DNA of 64,000 nucleotides from Marinobacter guineae (GCF_002744735.1 NZ_KZ319340.1:839030-903029); one strand, 5' to 3'. Counted from the first letter of the stretch, positions 27,380 to 36,613 are shown. Notes: a model not told the origin generated them from the letters alone. Translations and numbers: made by a program.

Positions 27380-27850
27380 TCAGACAGAGTCTTTTTTGCC
27401 TTCGGGTAGGCGCTCGTCCGCCACGAAAACGTCGCGGATAGTCAGCGGATTGCCGTCGGCATTCTGGACTTCAACCGTGTGAATCGGGCGGCCGGTTGCC
27501 CGGTCGCGCAGGTCCAGGGGTGTCTGGTCCGGGGCGGGATTCCACTTGTCGCCCCACTGGCGCAAGGCAATCACCACCGGGAAAAGGTCCCGGCCTTTTT
27601 CGGTCAGGCGGTATTCAAAGCGGGAGCCGTGTTCGCCGACATCCACTTTGCGCAGTACCTGGTTGTCCACCAGCCTGGCCAGGCGATCACAAAGGATATT
27701 CTTGGCAATGCCCAGTTCTTGCTGAAAATCCACGAACCGGCGGGTGCCGTACATGGCTTGCAGCACAATAAGCAGGGACCACCAGTCACCCACTTCATTG
27801 AGGGCGCGGGCGACGGAGCAACTGGAGTCATCAAAACGTTTTCTGGCCAT
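27380..27850 (-). CDS. HxlR-family transcriptional regulator
   Basis: 156 residues. The winged-helix HxlR domain fills residues about 10-105 (CSVARALNEVGDWWSLLIVL, then RRFVDFQQELGIAKNILCDR, and the wing HGSRFEYRLTEKGRDL). C11 in SSCSVA sits where redox-sensing HxlR regulators often have a cysteine. It is divergent from the Old Yellow Enzyme gene, a common HxlR target, and probably represses it until electrophiles or quinones appear. Confidence 0.92.
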   Translation of the reverse strand: MARKRFDDSSCSVARALNEVGDWWSLLIVLQAMYGTRRFVDFQQELGIAKNILCDRLARLVDNQVLRKVDVGEHGSRFEYRLTEKGRDLFPVVIALRQWGDKWNPAPDQTPLDLRDRATGRPIHTVEVQNADGNPLTIRDVFVADERLPEGKKDSV

Positions 27851-27940
27851 GGTGGGCAGTGTACCGAATAGAGTTGCATTTTAAAACCAGATTTAATAGG
27901 GTTGCTTAACGAAACCAAATTAGTGAGGTTGCACATTATC
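27851..27940. promoter_or_regulatory. HxlR / Old Yellow Enzyme divergent promoter
   Basis: This 90-bp AT-rich gap holds two similar words, TTAATAGGGTTGC (27893-27905) and TTAGTGAGGTTGC (27919-27931), 26 bp apart, plus the near-palindrome GGTTGCTTAACGAAACC. These are candidate regulator sites. Confidence 0.4.
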
Positions 27941-29053
27941 ATGAGCATGAATCTTGGCCCGCTTTTCGAACCCTTTGAACTCCACAACCTCAAGCTGCGG
28001 AATCGGGTCGCCATGGCGCCGATGACCCGCAACTTTTCGCCCAATGGTGTGCCGGGCGAGGATGTAGTGTCCTATTATCAGCGCCGCGCCGAGGCTGGCG
28101 TTGGCCTGATTATTACCGAAGGCACCACGGTAAATCACCCGGCTGCCAGTGGTTATCCCAATGTGCCGGCATTCCATGGCTCCGATGCCCTGGAAGGCTG
28201 GAAAAACGTTGTTGATGCCGTGCACGAAGCCGGTGGAGCAATTTTTCCGCAACTCTGGCACGTTGGCGCGGTGCGCAAGGAAGGCACTCCGCCTGATCCT
28301 TCGATTCCCGGTTACAGTCCCTCCGGCCTTTTTGGCCCTGGAAAGCCTAACGGTAAAGCCATGTCCAAAGAGGATATCGAGGATGTGGTAACAGCCTTTG
28401 CCGATGCGGCGCAGGACGCCAAGGCCCTGGGTTTTGACGGTGTAGAGATCCACGGCGCCCACGGATACCTGCTGGATCAGTTTTTGTGGGAAGGCACCAA
28501 TCAGCGTGACGACGAATACGGCGGTAGCATGGAGAACCGCCTGCGTTTCGTGGTGGAGATCGTCGAAGCGGTTCGCCACCGGGTTGGCCCGGACTTCCCG
28601 ATCATGCTGCGTTTTTCCCAGTGGAAGCAGCAGGATTACGAAGCAAAGCTGGTGACCAGCCCGGAACAGCTCGAACAGTTCCTGAAGCCGCTGGTGGAAG
28701 CCGGTGTGGACATTTTCCATGCTTCCACCCGCCGGTTCTGGGAACCGGAATTTGAAGGCTCAGACCTCAACCTGGCTGGCTGGACCCAGAAGCTGTCCGG
28801 CAAGCCGACCATGTCCGTTGGCAGTGTGGGGCTGACTGAAGACTTTATCAGCGGCACCTTCGCCAGCACGCAGGAAGCGGTTGAGAAAGCCGGTATTGAC
28901 GAGCTGGTGGAGCGGATGAACAACCACGAGTTCGAGCTGATTGCCGTGGGCCGCGCCCTTCTGCAGGATCCCGAGTGGCTGATCAAAGTGAAGGAAGGCC
29001 GCCTGAACGAGGTGGAATCCTTCGCCAAGAAGTCTCTGGCCAAGCTTTACTGA
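27941..29053 (+). CDS. NADH:flavin oxidoreductase, Old Yellow Enzyme family
   Basis: 370 residues of an FMN-binding TIM barrel. The opening (LFEPFELHNLKLRNRVAMAP) and the signature VEIHGAHGYLLDQFLW are diagnostic; LWHVGAVR lies in the substrate region. Enzymes of this family reduce activated C=C bonds or nitro groups with NAD(P)H. The start is uncertain between 27941 and 27947, as neither has a strong ribosome site. Divergent from hxlR and closed by an intrinsic terminator. Confidence 0.93.
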   Translation: MSMNLGPLFEPFELHNLKLRNRVAMAPMTRNFSPNGVPGEDVVSYYQRRAEAGVGLIITEGTTVNHPAASGYPNVPAFHGSDALEGWKNVVDAVHEAGGAIFPQLWHVGAVRKEGTPPDPSIPGYSPSGLFGPGKPNGKAMSKEDIEDVVTAFADAAQDAKALGFDGVEIHGAHGYLLDQFLWEGTNQRDDEYGGSMENRLRFVVEIVEAVRHRVGPDFPIMLRFSQWKQQDYEAKLVTSPEQLEQFLKPLVEAGVDIFHASTRRFWEPEFEGSDLNLAGWTQKLSGKPTMSVGSVGLTEDFISGTFASTQEAVEKAGIDELVERMNNHEFELIAVGRALLQDPEWLIKVKEGRLNEVESFAKKSLAKLY

Positions 29054-29075
29054 TCGATCCCTTCGATCGTAATTT

Positions 29076-29106
29076 GCCGCAGTGCCCTCGGGCCTGCGGC
29101 TTTTTT
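29076..29106 (+). terminator. intrinsic terminator of the Old Yellow Enzyme gene
   Basis: GCCGCAG (29076-29082) pairs with CTGCGGC (29094-29100), with an inner GCCC/GGGC pairing, and is followed at once by six T. Confidence 0.88.
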
Positions 29107-29202
29107 GTGGCCGACCTGAAAGCAAAACCTGTCGTCTTCGTAATCGCGTATGGATCTGAACGCGCTATGATGAGGAAAGTCTTTTACACACGAGGGATCA
29201 GT

Positions 29203-29514
29203 ATGTCGATTATTGGATCGGTTAAAACGCTGTCGGTGGCATTGATGCTGGCGGCCATGGTGGGCTGCGCCACGGTGGGAAAGGATTTTGCCACCCATAA
29301 CGTCGATCAGATTCAGATTGGTGAGACCACGCGGGCAGACATTCAGGAAATGTTCGGCGAGCCCTGGCGCACCGGCATTGAGGATGGCAAACGTACCTGG
29401 ACCTATGGCAAGTACAAGTGGTCTGCCTTCGGCGATGCCGAAACCACCGATCTTGTGGTGCGATTCAATCAGGACGGAACCGTCTCCTCCTACGTGTATA
29501 ACACCACCGAATAA
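29203..29514 (+). CDS. small SmpA/BamE-like lipoprotein
   Basis: 103 residues. The signal sequence ends in a lipobox (LMLAAMVGC, C22), so the mature protein is a lipoprotein. The remainder carries the SmpA/OmlA pattern: IQIGETTRADIQEMFGEPWR, then TWTYGKYKW, and a strand VVRFNQDGTVSSYVYN. BamE itself has this fold, but this copy may be a paralogue. GAGGG precedes the ATG. Single gene, convergent with pntB. Confidence 0.85.
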   Translation: MSIIGSVKTLSVALMLAAMVGCATVGKDFATHNVDQIQIGETTRADIQEMFGEPWRTGIEDGKRTWTYGKYKWSAFGDAETTDLVVRFNQDGTVSSYVYNTTE

Positions 29515-29578
29515 CTCCCGGAATACGCCGAGCCATGCTCGGCGACCGGGCGGTTCATTGCCAAAGGTGCCCGAGTAA

Positions 29579-30973
29579 TCAGGCCCGCAAACCACCTACC
29601 ACTTTATCGATGCTGTCCTTGGCATCGCCGAACAACATGCGGGTGTTGTCCTTGAAGAACAGCGGGTTTTCCACGCCCGAATAACCGGTAGCCATGCCCC
29701 GTTTAAGGACAACCACCTGTCGGGCCTTCCATACTTCCAGAACCGGCATGCCGGCAATGGGGCTGCCCGGATCCTCGGCGGCAGCCGGATTCACGGTGTC
29801 ATTGGCGCCAATTACCAAAACCACGTCTGTTTCCGGGAAATCGGCGTTGATCTCGTCCATTTCGAGCACGATGTCGTAGGGCACGTGGGCTTCCGCAAGC
29901 AGCACGTTCATGTGCCCGGGCAGTCGGCCGGCCACCGGATGGATGCCGAAACGCACGTTCACGCCCCGTTCGCGCAGTATTTTCGTCATATCACTAACGC
30001 CATTCTGGGCCTGAGCCACCGCCATACCGTAACCAGGCACGATAATCACCGAATCAGCATTGCGCAGCTCCTCGCAGACATCATCCACGCTGGATTCGTG
30101 CACTGTCTGGTCGGAATCGGTGGCGCTTGAGCTGCTGGTGGTCTGGCCGAAGCCCCCAAGAATCACACTGATGAAGGACCGGTTCATGGCCTTGCACATG
30201 ATATAACTGAGGATGGCACCGCTGCTGCCTACCAGTGCACCGGTGACAATCAGCAGGTCGTTGCCCAGCATGAAGCCGATGGAGGCCGCCGCCCAACCCG
30301 AGTAGCTGTTGAGCATCGACACTACCACCGGCATGTCGGCACCGCCGATGGCCATGATCAGGTGAATACCGAGCACCGACGCGATGGCTGTCATCAGCAC
30401 CAGGGCAATGACTCCCAGCGCCATGCTCTCGGTACCCAGGAACCAGGCCCCCAGCAATACGCAGGCGATGATCGCTGCCAGGTTCATCAGGTGCCGGCCA
30501 GGCAGGGTCAACGCCTTGCTGTCGATGCGGCCGTCCAGCTTGCCACAGGCCACCAGCGACCCTGTGAAGGTCACCGCACCGATAAAGATGCCCACAAACA
30601 CTTCCACCAGCTTGATGGTGTGTTCGGCTCCGGCCGTTGCTATTAATGGCTCAATATAACCGGAGAAGCCCACCAGTACCGCCGCCAGGCCTACAAAACT
30701 GTGCAGCAGGGCCACCAGTTGTGGCATCTGGGTCATTTCCACCTTGTTGGCGATGGGGATACCGATACCGGCGCCAAGCAGCACCGCAATCACGATGGCG
30801 ATGATGCCGCCATCACCCACGCTGGCGAGGGTGGCCCCCACCGCGATGATAATACCGGCGACGCCGTAGAGGTTCCCTCGCCGTGCAGATTCCTGGTGGC
30901 TAAGGCCACCCAGGCTGAGGATAAAGCAGATACTTGCGACCACGTAGGCCACGCTCACCAGTCCAGTGCTCAT
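29579..30973 (-). CDS. pntB: NAD(P) transhydrogenase subunit beta
   Basis: 464 residues. About nine membrane helices fill the N-terminal 265 residues (proton channel), and the NADP-binding domain III follows, with [35 protein letters not shown] and [15 protein letters not shown]. With PntA it forms the proton-driven enzyme that makes NADPH from NADH in the inner membrane. It follows pntA by 12 nt with a good ribosome site (AGGAGG). The NADPH would serve the monooxygenases and fatty acid metabolism nearby. Confidence 0.97.
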   Translation of the reverse strand: MSTGLVSVAYVVASICFILSLGGLSHQESARRGNLYGVAGIIIAVGATLASVGDGGIIAIVIAVLLGAGIGIPIANKVEMTQMPQLVALLHSFVGLAAVLVGFSGYIEPLIATAGAEHTIKLVEVFVGIFIGAVTFTGSLVACGKLDGRIDSKALTLPGRHLMNLAAIIACVLLGAWFLGTESMALGVIALVLMTAIASVLGIHLIMAIGGADMPVVVSMLNSYSGWAAASIGFMLGNDLLIVTGALVGSSGAILSYIMCKAMNRSFISVILGGFGQTTSSSSATDSDQTVHESSVDDVCEELRNADSVIIVPGYGMAVAQAQNGVSDMTKILRERGVNVRFGIHPVAGRLPGHMNVLLAEAHVPYDIVLEMDEINADFPETDVVLVIGANDTVNPAAAEDPGSPIAGMPVLEVWKARQVVVLKRGMATGYSGVENPLFFKDNTRMLFGDAKDSIDKVVGGLRA

Positions 30974-30985
30974 ATCGGGCGCCTC

Positions 30986-32563
30986 CTACCTGCGGAACAT
31001 TTTGAGCATGCGATGGGTGACCCGGAAGCCGCCCCCCACGTTGATGCTGGCAATCAGCACCGCGACAAAGGCCATGGTTCCGACGGCAAGGTTCTCCGCC
31101 TGGGCCAGGTGCAGCATGGCACCAATTACGATGATGCCGCTGATGGCGTTGGTCACGCTCATCAGGGGGGTGTGCAGGGACGGGGTCACGTTCCAGATAA
31201 CCTGCCAGCCGATAAAGCAGGCCAGCACGAACACTGTAAAGTGCCGCAGGAAGCTTTCCGGCGCGTGGGCGCCAACGCCATAAAGCGCCAGCGCCGTCAC
31301 GACCAGCAAGACGCCCTTGCCAATAAGACTGCGACGGTCGGCGTCCTTCTTTGCAGCGGCTTTGTCGGCCGCCGACGGCTCTTCCGTACCCGGTGCCGGC
31401 TTCGGGCTGACCGGCGATTCCGGCTGGGGTGGCGGCCAGGTAATGTCATTCTCCCGCACCACGGTCAGGCCACGAATGACCTCGTCCTCCATATTGACCT
31501 GGGGCTGGCCATCCTTTTCCGGGGTCAGTTCGGTAAGCAGGTGAACCAGATTGGTGGCGTAGAGATCGCTGGCCACCTTGGCCATGCGGCTGGGCAGGTC
31601 GGTGTAGCCGATCAGGGTCACGCCATGGTGATGGGCGACCTTGCCGGGCTCGGTCAGTTCGCAGTTGCCGCCGCGTTCCGATGCCAGGTCCACAATCACG
31701 CTGCCGGGTTTCATGGATTTCACCATGTCGGCAGTGATCAGTTTCGGGGCCGGCTTGCCGGGAATCAACGCGGTGGTGATGATGATGTCCACTTCCTCGG
31801 CCTGCTCCGCAAACAGCGCCATCTCCGCCTTGATGAACTCGTCGCTCATCTGCTTGGCGTAGCCGCCGCCACCGCTGCCGTCTTCGTCGTCAAAATCCAG
31901 CACCAGGAACTCGGCACCCATACTCTCGACCTGTTCCTTCACTTCCAGCCGGGTATCAAAGGCTCGCACGATGGCACCCATGCTGTTGGCGGCGCCAATG
32001 GCGGCAAGCCCCGCCACACCGGCACCAATCACCATAATTTTGGCTGGCGGCACCTTGCCCGCCGCCGTCACTTGTCCGGTAAAGAAACGCCCGAAATTAT
32101 TGGCCGCCTCAATCACCGCCCGATAGCCGGCAATGTTGGCCATGGCGCTGAGGGCATCCATCTTCTGGGCACGGCTGATGCGGGGCAGGCTGTCGATGGC
32201 AAACGAGGTAATCTTCTTCGCCGCCAGTTTTTCCAGCAGCTCCGGATTTTGCGCCGGCCAGATGTAACTGACCAGAAACGCCCCATCCTTCATCAGGTCC
32301 ACTTCGTGCTTGTTCAGGGAGGGGTTTTTCATCGGCGCACGGACTTTCAGGATGAAATCCGCTTCCTGCCACAGCGAGGTGGTATCGACCGCTATGGCCG
32401 CACCCACTTTCTCATAGGCCTGATCGGAGTAATTCGCGGCCTCGCCGGCGCCGCTTTCAACGACTACCTCGTAGCCAAGCCCGATAAGTTTGTGAACGGA
32501 AGGTGGTGTGGCGGCTACCCTTCGCTCGTCCTTGAAAATTTCCCTGGGGATACCGATTTTCAT
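30986..32563 (-). CDS. pntA: NAD(P) transhydrogenase subunit alpha
   Basis: 525 residues containing both alpha parts in one chain, as in enterics. Residues 1 to about 380 are the NAD-binding domain I ([42 protein letters not shown]). A Pro/Ala/Lys-rich linker follows, then about four membrane helices (from [19 protein letters not shown]). GGAGG stands before the ATG. It heads the pntAB operon downstream of the TetR-family gene. Confidence 0.97.
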   Translation of the reverse strand: MKIGIPREIFKDERRVAATPPSVHKLIGLGYEVVVESGAGEAANYSDQAYEKVGAAIAVDTTSLWQEADFILKVRAPMKNPSLNKHEVDLMKDGAFLVSYIWPAQNPELLEKLAAKKITSFAIDSLPRISRAQKMDALSAMANIAGYRAVIEAANNFGRFFTGQVTAAGKVPPAKIMVIGAGVAGLAAIGAANSMGAIVRAFDTRLEVKEQVESMGAEFLVLDFDDEDGSGGGGYAKQMSDEFIKAEMALFAEQAEEVDIIITTALIPGKPAPKLITADMVKSMKPGSVIVDLASERGGNCELTEPGKVAHHHGVTLIGYTDLPSRMAKVASDLYATNLVHLLTELTPEKDGQPQVNMEDEVIRGLTVVRENDITWPPPQPESPVSPKPAPGTEEPSAADKAAAKKDADRRSLIGKGVLLVVTALALYGVGAHAPESFLRHFTVFVLACFIGWQVIWNVTPSLHTPLMSVTNAISGIIVIGAMLHLAQAENLAVGTMAFVAVLIASINVGGGFRVTHRMLKMFRR

Positions 32564-32667
32564 TGTTGGTATGTCCTCCGGATTGCCCGATGAACCAGTT
32601 ACCTGGATACCTACATACTAGTGCAGGTTGCCAGATATGCCCGGAAAATGAAGGCTTCAACCAACAG

Positions 32668-33300
32668 TCAGCCAGGTTTCAATGCCAGGCTCTCGACTTC
32701 CGCCTGGGAAAGATGGTCCAACATCGCGCCCCGGAACTGCCGGTTGATGAAATGCTCGGTTTCTTGCTGAATGGCCTCCCGCTGCGCCGGTTTCTCAATA
32801 TAATCCATGGCTCGGAAAAGAATGTAGCGGATGGTCATACGGGAAATTTCATGAACGATCTCCGTCGGTACGGCACTGACCAGTTTCCGATCGATAATAT
32901 CCTCCGCCATTTCCCGGGCGCTGGTCTCCAGCTGCGATTCCAGAGCCCGGCGCAGTACTGGCGAAGGGCCATGAAGTTCCCGTACGGCCACGGTGGTGGC
33001 CGCCGGATTAGCCAGGAAATAGTGGTACACAAACGCCACCGTATCCCGCGATGCCTGCTCGGAAGAATCCGCCATCTGCCGCAAATCCCGCACCCCGGCT
33101 TTCATCTCCTCGGCAATATAACCCAGCACCTGCAGACCGAATTCGTCCAGGCTCTTGAAATGCCGGTAAAACGTATTCGGATTCAGCCCCGCCTCCCGGG
33201 CCAGCTCCCGCAGTCCCAGCGACGTCAGGCTCCGGGTTTCGGTAATCAGCCGCAGCGCGGCTTGGATGAGTTTCAGCTTTCCGCCGGTTAATGCGTTCAT
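32668..33300 (-). CDS. TetR-family regulator, FabR-like
   Basis: 210 residues. The helix-turn-helix SLGLRELAREAGLNPNTFYRHFKSLDEFGLQ at residues about 22-52 closely resembles FabR, which adjusts unsaturated fatty acid synthesis in response to acyl-ACP/CoA pools. The ligand domain has LANPAATTVAVRELHG, also FabR-like. The ATG at 33300 has AGAGGAA just upstream; the track-length extension runs into repeat sequence. It lies upstream of pntAB on the same strand and divergent from the second BVMO, with two foldback repeats between. Targets are not evident. Confidence 0.88.
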   Translation of the reverse strand: MNALTGGKLKLIQAALRLITETRSLTSLGLRELAREAGLNPNTFYRHFKSLDEFGLQVLGYIAEEMKAGVRDLRQMADSSEQASRDTVAFVYHYFLANPAATTVAVRELHGPSPVLRRALESQLETSAREMAEDIIDRKLVSAVPTEIVHEISRMTIRYILFRAMDYIEKPAQREAIQQETEHFINRQFRGAMLDHLSQAEVESLALKPG

Positions 33301-33322
33301 TTTTCCTCTGGTTTGGTGCAAG

Positions 33323-33432
33323 AGCGGGCGTCGGGGCCACCTTCACAGACACGCTGCAAGTACGTCCCTGTACGCTTGTTTCCGGCCATCCATGGCCTCC
33401 AACAGTCTGTGAAGGTGGCCCCGACACCCGCT
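33323..33432 (+). repeat. foldback element, copy A
   Basis: Arms 33323-33350 and 33405-33432 pair at 27 of 28 positions; the core is 33351-33404 (54 nt). The core holds two small hairpins: TAC-N6-GTA around GTCCCT (33361-33372) and GGCCAT-CC-ATGGCC (33384-33397). The left arm carries GGGCGTCGGGGCCACC, unlike any other copy. It occupies the gap between the TetR start and the second BVMO together with copy B; the 484-nt gap holds no gene. Confidence 0.9.
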
Positions 33433-33499
33433 CCCGGACAGTAGAGAAGGCCTGCCATCCATTCTGCGTTGTTTTTGGCCATACCACCTGAAGTTTACC

Positions 33500-33613
33500 G
33501 GCGGATTGGGAAGGGGCTTTCTGAAACTGTGCGGAGCCATGGATGGCGGAGCCCAAGCGTCACATGGATGTGCCGCAAGGAGCGTGTTTCAGAAAGCCCC
33601 TTCCCAATCCGCC
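33500..33613 (-). repeat. foldback element, copy B
   Basis: Arms 33500-33527 and 33586-33613 are perfectly complementary over 28 bp (outer part GGCGGATTGGGAAGGGG); the core is 33528-33585 (58 nt) and reads in the opposite orientation to copy A. Reversed, it contains CAC-N6-GTG around ATCCAT in place of the TAC/GTA of copy A, then GCCATCCATGGC. It lies 67 bp from copy A. Confidence 0.9.
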
Positions 33614-33680
33614 AGCCACCAGAGGAAGAAGGCTAATAAGGTCAACCACCTGTCACCTGAGGCCAATCGCCGAGCCAAGA

Positions 33681-33710
33681 GTATACGGTTGTATACCAAC
33701 CTGTGTATAC
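33681..33710. promoter_or_regulatory. triple GTATAC cluster upstream of the second BVMO
   Basis: GTATAC occurs at 33681-33686, 33691-33696 and 33705-33710, and the middle one is framed by GGTTG-TATAC-CAACC (33687-33701). Repeated palindromes 75-104 bp before the start suggest a repressor or activator site for the monooxygenase gene. The protein that binds is unknown. Confidence 0.5.
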
Positions 33711-33784
33711 ATGTGTCTACCGGTCATGATGACCCGCCGGACAACAACAGACAAGGCCGAGAAGGCCAACACAGGAGTGCAGCA

Positions 33785-35362
33785 ATGACACAGAACACAC
33801 AGGTCGCCATCATCGGTACCGGCTTCTCAGGCCTGGGCATGGCCATCAAACTCAAGGAGGCCGGCTACAACGACTTCGTGATCCTGGAACAGAGTGACGA
33901 TATCGGCGGCACCTGGCACCAGAATCACTATCCGGGGTGTGCCTGTGACGTTCAGTCGGCGTTGTACTCCTTCTCCTTCGAACAGAACCCCGAGTGGAGC
34001 CGGATGTATGCTCAACAGCATGAAATCAAGGCCTACCTGAAGCATTGTGCCGAGAAATACGGCCTCATGAAGCATATCCGGCTGAACACCCATGTCGCCG
34101 GAGCGCGGTTTGATGAGAGAGCGCAGACCTGGAAGCTGGAAACCTGCGACAGCGCCAGGCTCTGGGCCTATAGACAGAAACAGGGCCTGAACCCTGGCGA
34201 CAGGCTGGATCGAAAAGATGAAAAGCTTCCCGAGTTAAGTGCCCTGACGGCAGATATTCTGGTCTCCGGAATGGGAGGATTAAGTACCCCGGCCTACCCG
34301 GACATCAAGGGTATTGAGACTTTCACCGGCAAACGTTTCCACTCCCAGAACTGGAATCACGACTACGACTTGCGGGGCAAGCGTGTGGCGGTCATCGGGA
34401 CGGGCGCTTCGGCGATTCAGTTCGTTCCGGAAGTCGTGAAACAGGCGGCACGGGTGGATCTCTACCAGCGCACACCGCCCTGGATTATGCCCAAGCCGGA
34501 CCGGGCAATACGGCCAGTGGAGAAACGGCTATTCCGGATGCTGCCCCAGACCCTGAACGCGTTTCGCCAGAGCATCTACTGGACGCTGGAGGCCCGGGTG
34601 CTGGGCTTCGTCGGCAATCCGCGCATTCTCAAGCTCGGTGAGCTGCAGGCGCGCCGGCACATTCGTAACCAGATTCCGGACAGGGAATTGCGTAAAAAAG
34701 TCACTCCGGATTTTCACTTTGGCTGCAAACGGGTGCTGATCTCCAACAATTACTATCCGGCCCTGGCGCAGGATCATGTGGATGTTCTGACCGATGGTAT
34801 CCGTGAAGTGCGTGGCCGTGTCGTTGTTGATCGCAATGGCAATGAACGGGAAGTCGATTGCATCATCTACGGCACCGGCTTCAGGGCCCAGGATCCGATT
34901 CCCGCCGGCATGATCTTCGGCCGCAACGGTCAGGATCTGCTGGATGCCTGGCAGGACGGCGCCGAAGCCTACAAAGGCACAACGGTAAGCGGCTTCCCCA
35001 ACTTCTTCATGTTGATGGGGCCGAACACCGGACTTGGTCACAGCTCGATGGTGTACATGATCGAAAGCCAGATCCGATACGTGCTGGATGCCTTGAAGAA
35101 GATGGACAAGCACGGCTGGAAAAGCGTGGAAGTGAAGGACGACGCCCTGAGCCAATACAACGCCTCGATTCACGCAAAACTTGGCGATTCAGTCTGGCAG
35201 ACCGGCTGTAAGAGCTGGTACGTGAACGAAAATGGCAAGAACACCACGCTGTGGCCAGGCTTTACCTGGCAGTTCCGCCAGCAGACAAAACGGTTTGATG
35301 CGGGGCGGTATATGTGTGAGCCGGAGGCCGTCGAAGTAGGCGAGGCCGCTCCAGTGTTGTAA
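33785..35362 (+). CDS. flavin-containing Baeyer-Villiger-type monooxygenase, second copy
   Basis: 525 residues. FAD-binding IIGTGFSGLGMAIKL is at the N-terminus, GTGASAIQFVPE forms the NADPH site, and FTGKRFHSQNW (F180 to W190) matches the FxGxxxHxxxW fingerprint of type I Baeyer-Villiger enzymes. GGTWHQNHYPGCACD follows the first Rossmann fold as usual. Only loosely similar to the copy at 19873, so it is a separate lineage rather than a recent duplicate. AGGAG precedes the ATG at 33785. A long leader with GTATAC repeats and the foldback elements lies upstream. Confidence 0.93.
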   Translation: MTQNTQVAIIGTGFSGLGMAIKLKEAGYNDFVILEQSDDIGGTWHQNHYPGCACDVQSALYSFSFEQNPEWSRMYAQQHEIKAYLKHCAEKYGLMKHIRLNTHVAGARFDERAQTWKLETCDSARLWAYRQKQGLNPGDRLDRKDEKLPELSALTADILVSGMGGLSTPAYPDIKGIETFTGKRFHSQNWNHDYDLRGKRVAVIGTGASAIQFVPEVVKQAARVDLYQRTPPWIMPKPDRAIRPVEKRLFRMLPQTLNAFRQSIYWTLEARVLGFVGNPRILKLGELQARRHIRNQIPDRELRKKVTPDFHFGCKRVLISNNYYPALAQDHVDVLTDGIREVRGRVVVDRNGNEREVDCIIYGTGFRAQDPIPAGMIFGRNGQDLLDAWQDGAEAYKGTTVSGFPNFFMLMGPNTGLGHSSMVYMIESQIRYVLDALKKMDKHGWKSVEVKDDALSQYNASIHAKLGDSVWQTGCKSWYVNENGKNTTLWPGFTWQFRQQTKRFDAGRYMCEPEAVEVGEAAPVL

Positions 35363-35380
35363 GTTACCTGATCGACATGC

Positions 35381-35416
35381 TACCCAATATGGGCATTAAA
35401 TTGCCCATATTGGGTA
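35381..35416. promoter_or_regulatory. 15-bp perfect inverted repeat after the HEPN gene
   Basis: TACCCAATATGGGCA (35381-35395) and its exact complement (35402-35416) flank six bases, 9 bp past the HEPN stop and 19 bp past the BVMO stop. It contains the same ACCCA/TGGGT words found in front of the MNT gene, so it may be a second binding site for that protein; it could also act as a terminator for both convergent transcripts. Confidence 0.6.
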
Positions 35417-35424
35417 AGATCCGA

Positions 35425-35853
35425 CTAATCACCATTCTCCGTTAGCTCACGGACCGCCAACCTCACTTCCTCACAAACCCGGATTAGGCTTGCAACCAGG
35501 CTTTCATCCACGTCAATAAAGCCCTCGTATTCCGCGAGGTTCCGTTTGCGGTGGGCCTGATCAAGAATGCGCCATTTCGCGGAAGGAAGGTCCAATGTGT
35601 GCTGCAGACATTGAAAAACAAGGTATCGGTTGTCAGAGCGATATCCGAGATGACGCAGTGATGCGAGTGACAAGGCATGAGCGGCGTTATAAGTCAGATC
35701 AAAGCGGCTTTCCAGGCTCAGTGATTCCAGTTGTGCGTCTTGCAGTCGGATACTGCCGGATTGGATAAGGCCAGTTACCTCGCGGGCATCAGCTACTTCG
35801 TGATGAAGTTTGCGAATGTTGACCAGATTCTCAAGTGCTTCCTTGTTCATCAA
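35425..35853 (-). CDS. HEPN-domain protein, probable toxin of a HEPN/MNT pair
   Basis: 142 residues, mostly helical, typical of small HEPN proteins. The nuclease motif region reads AHRKRNLAEYEGF (R104-N105 to Y109); the usual R-x4-6-H histidine is not at the normal place, so RNase activity may be altered or lost, or the protein may be modified by its partner through Y109. It overlaps the nucleotidyltransferase gene by 23 nt, the classic two-gene arrangement in which an MNT antitoxin adenylylates or blocks the HEPN toxin. Confidence 0.78.
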   Translation of the reverse strand: MMNKEALENLVNIRKLHHEVADAREVTGLIQSGSIRLQDAQLESLSLESRFDLTYNAAHALSLASLRHLGYRSDNRYLVFQCLQHTLDLPSAKWRILDQAHRKRNLAEYEGFIDVDESLVASLIRVCEEVRLAVRELTENGD

Positions 35854-36430
35854 TGATTCCCTTCAATAGCAGGTACGGTCCATTCAGTACCTTTCTTATA
35901 AACGGATTGTCGTTGTTCCGACGCTTTTCAAATTCGTGCCTGGTGTAGAGTGTTGGGTTCACGGGCCGCGACAGCTCCTGCTCCACCGGCTCCAGTGCGG
36001 TAAACACATCTTCGAGGGTTAATGTGTCAGAAACCAGCATAAGGTCGATGTCACTGTCCGCCCGATCAGTGTTTTTGGCAACCGAACCGTAGACCAATGC
36101 CAGGTCGATTTCACTGTCCATGGCGCTCAGGGCATTCTTGACTACTTGAGCCGGCCCGAGGGTTTTGGCAACCAGAGAGCACAATTCCGGAAAGATCGGC
36201 GCGTCGTGATTGGCTCTATAGCGCTTCTGGCGCCCCTTGATCTCGACAGTGACCAATCCGCTGTCCACGAATCGACCTACTTCCCGCTGAACTGCCCCGG
36301 AGCCGGCCTTTGCCCGTTCGATTAATTCGGCTAGTGAAAAGTCCTGATCAGGCTGCATGAACAGCAGGCCAAGCACTTTTTGCCGGGTGCCTGAAAACAA
36401 GGCATCCGCAAGGCTGGAGTTTGAAGACAT
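35831..36430 (-). CDS. winged-helix plus minimal nucleotidyltransferase, probable antitoxin
   Basis: 199 residues. The N-terminal 75 form an ArsR-like winged helix (FSLAELIERAKAGSGAVQRE as recognition region, then a basic KGRQKRYRAN wing). The C-terminal part is a nucleotidyltransferase domain with G115-S116 and the D127-I-D129 metal pair in YGSVAKNTDRADSDIDLMLV. This is the MNT side of HEPN/MNT systems with a built-in DNA-binding domain for self-regulation. TTTGGGTA words in front of the gene are likely its operator. Confidence 0.85.
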   Translation of the reverse strand: MSSNSSLADALFSGTRQKVLGLLFMQPDQDFSLAELIERAKAGSGAVQREVGRFVDSGLVTVEIKGRQKRYRANHDAPIFPELCSLVAKTLGPAQVVKNALSAMDSEIDLALVYGSVAKNTDRADSDIDLMLVSDTLTLEDVFTALEPVEQELSRPVNPTLYTRHEFEKRRNNDNPFIRKVLNGPYLLLKGIIDEQGST

Positions 36431-36476
36431 TGAGGGACCACCGGTGTTTATCGCGTTCTTTCAGATTAATGCCTAA

Positions 36477-36505
36477 TTTGGGTAATTTTATACCCACTTT
36501 GGGTA
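36477..36505. promoter_or_regulatory. candidate operator of the HEPN/MNT pair
   Basis: TTTGGGTA occurs at 36477-36484 and 36498-36505, with the inverse TACCCA at 36491-36496 between them, in an AT-rich stretch 47-75 bp before the MNT start. The same words make up the inverted repeat at 35381-35416. Confidence 0.55.
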
Positions 36506-36613
36506 TATGCAAGGCATCTGTTTCTGCATCCGATTCCAGCTGGTCAATGTATCTTGATAGCCAGTCGTTCGTGCACCATGGTTTACATAAGGGAAGCAGC
36601 AGGAGAGCACACC

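Noticed and set aside
30701..32593. 630-codon plus-strand open frame opposite pntAB
   Set aside because: It is rich in His, Gln, Gly and Arg, has no recognisable motif, and lies fully antisense to two clear transhydrogenase genes.
33008..33556. several short frames across foldback copies A and B
   Set aside because: They cross the repeat arms and have no homology pattern; repeats of this kind often give false ORFs.
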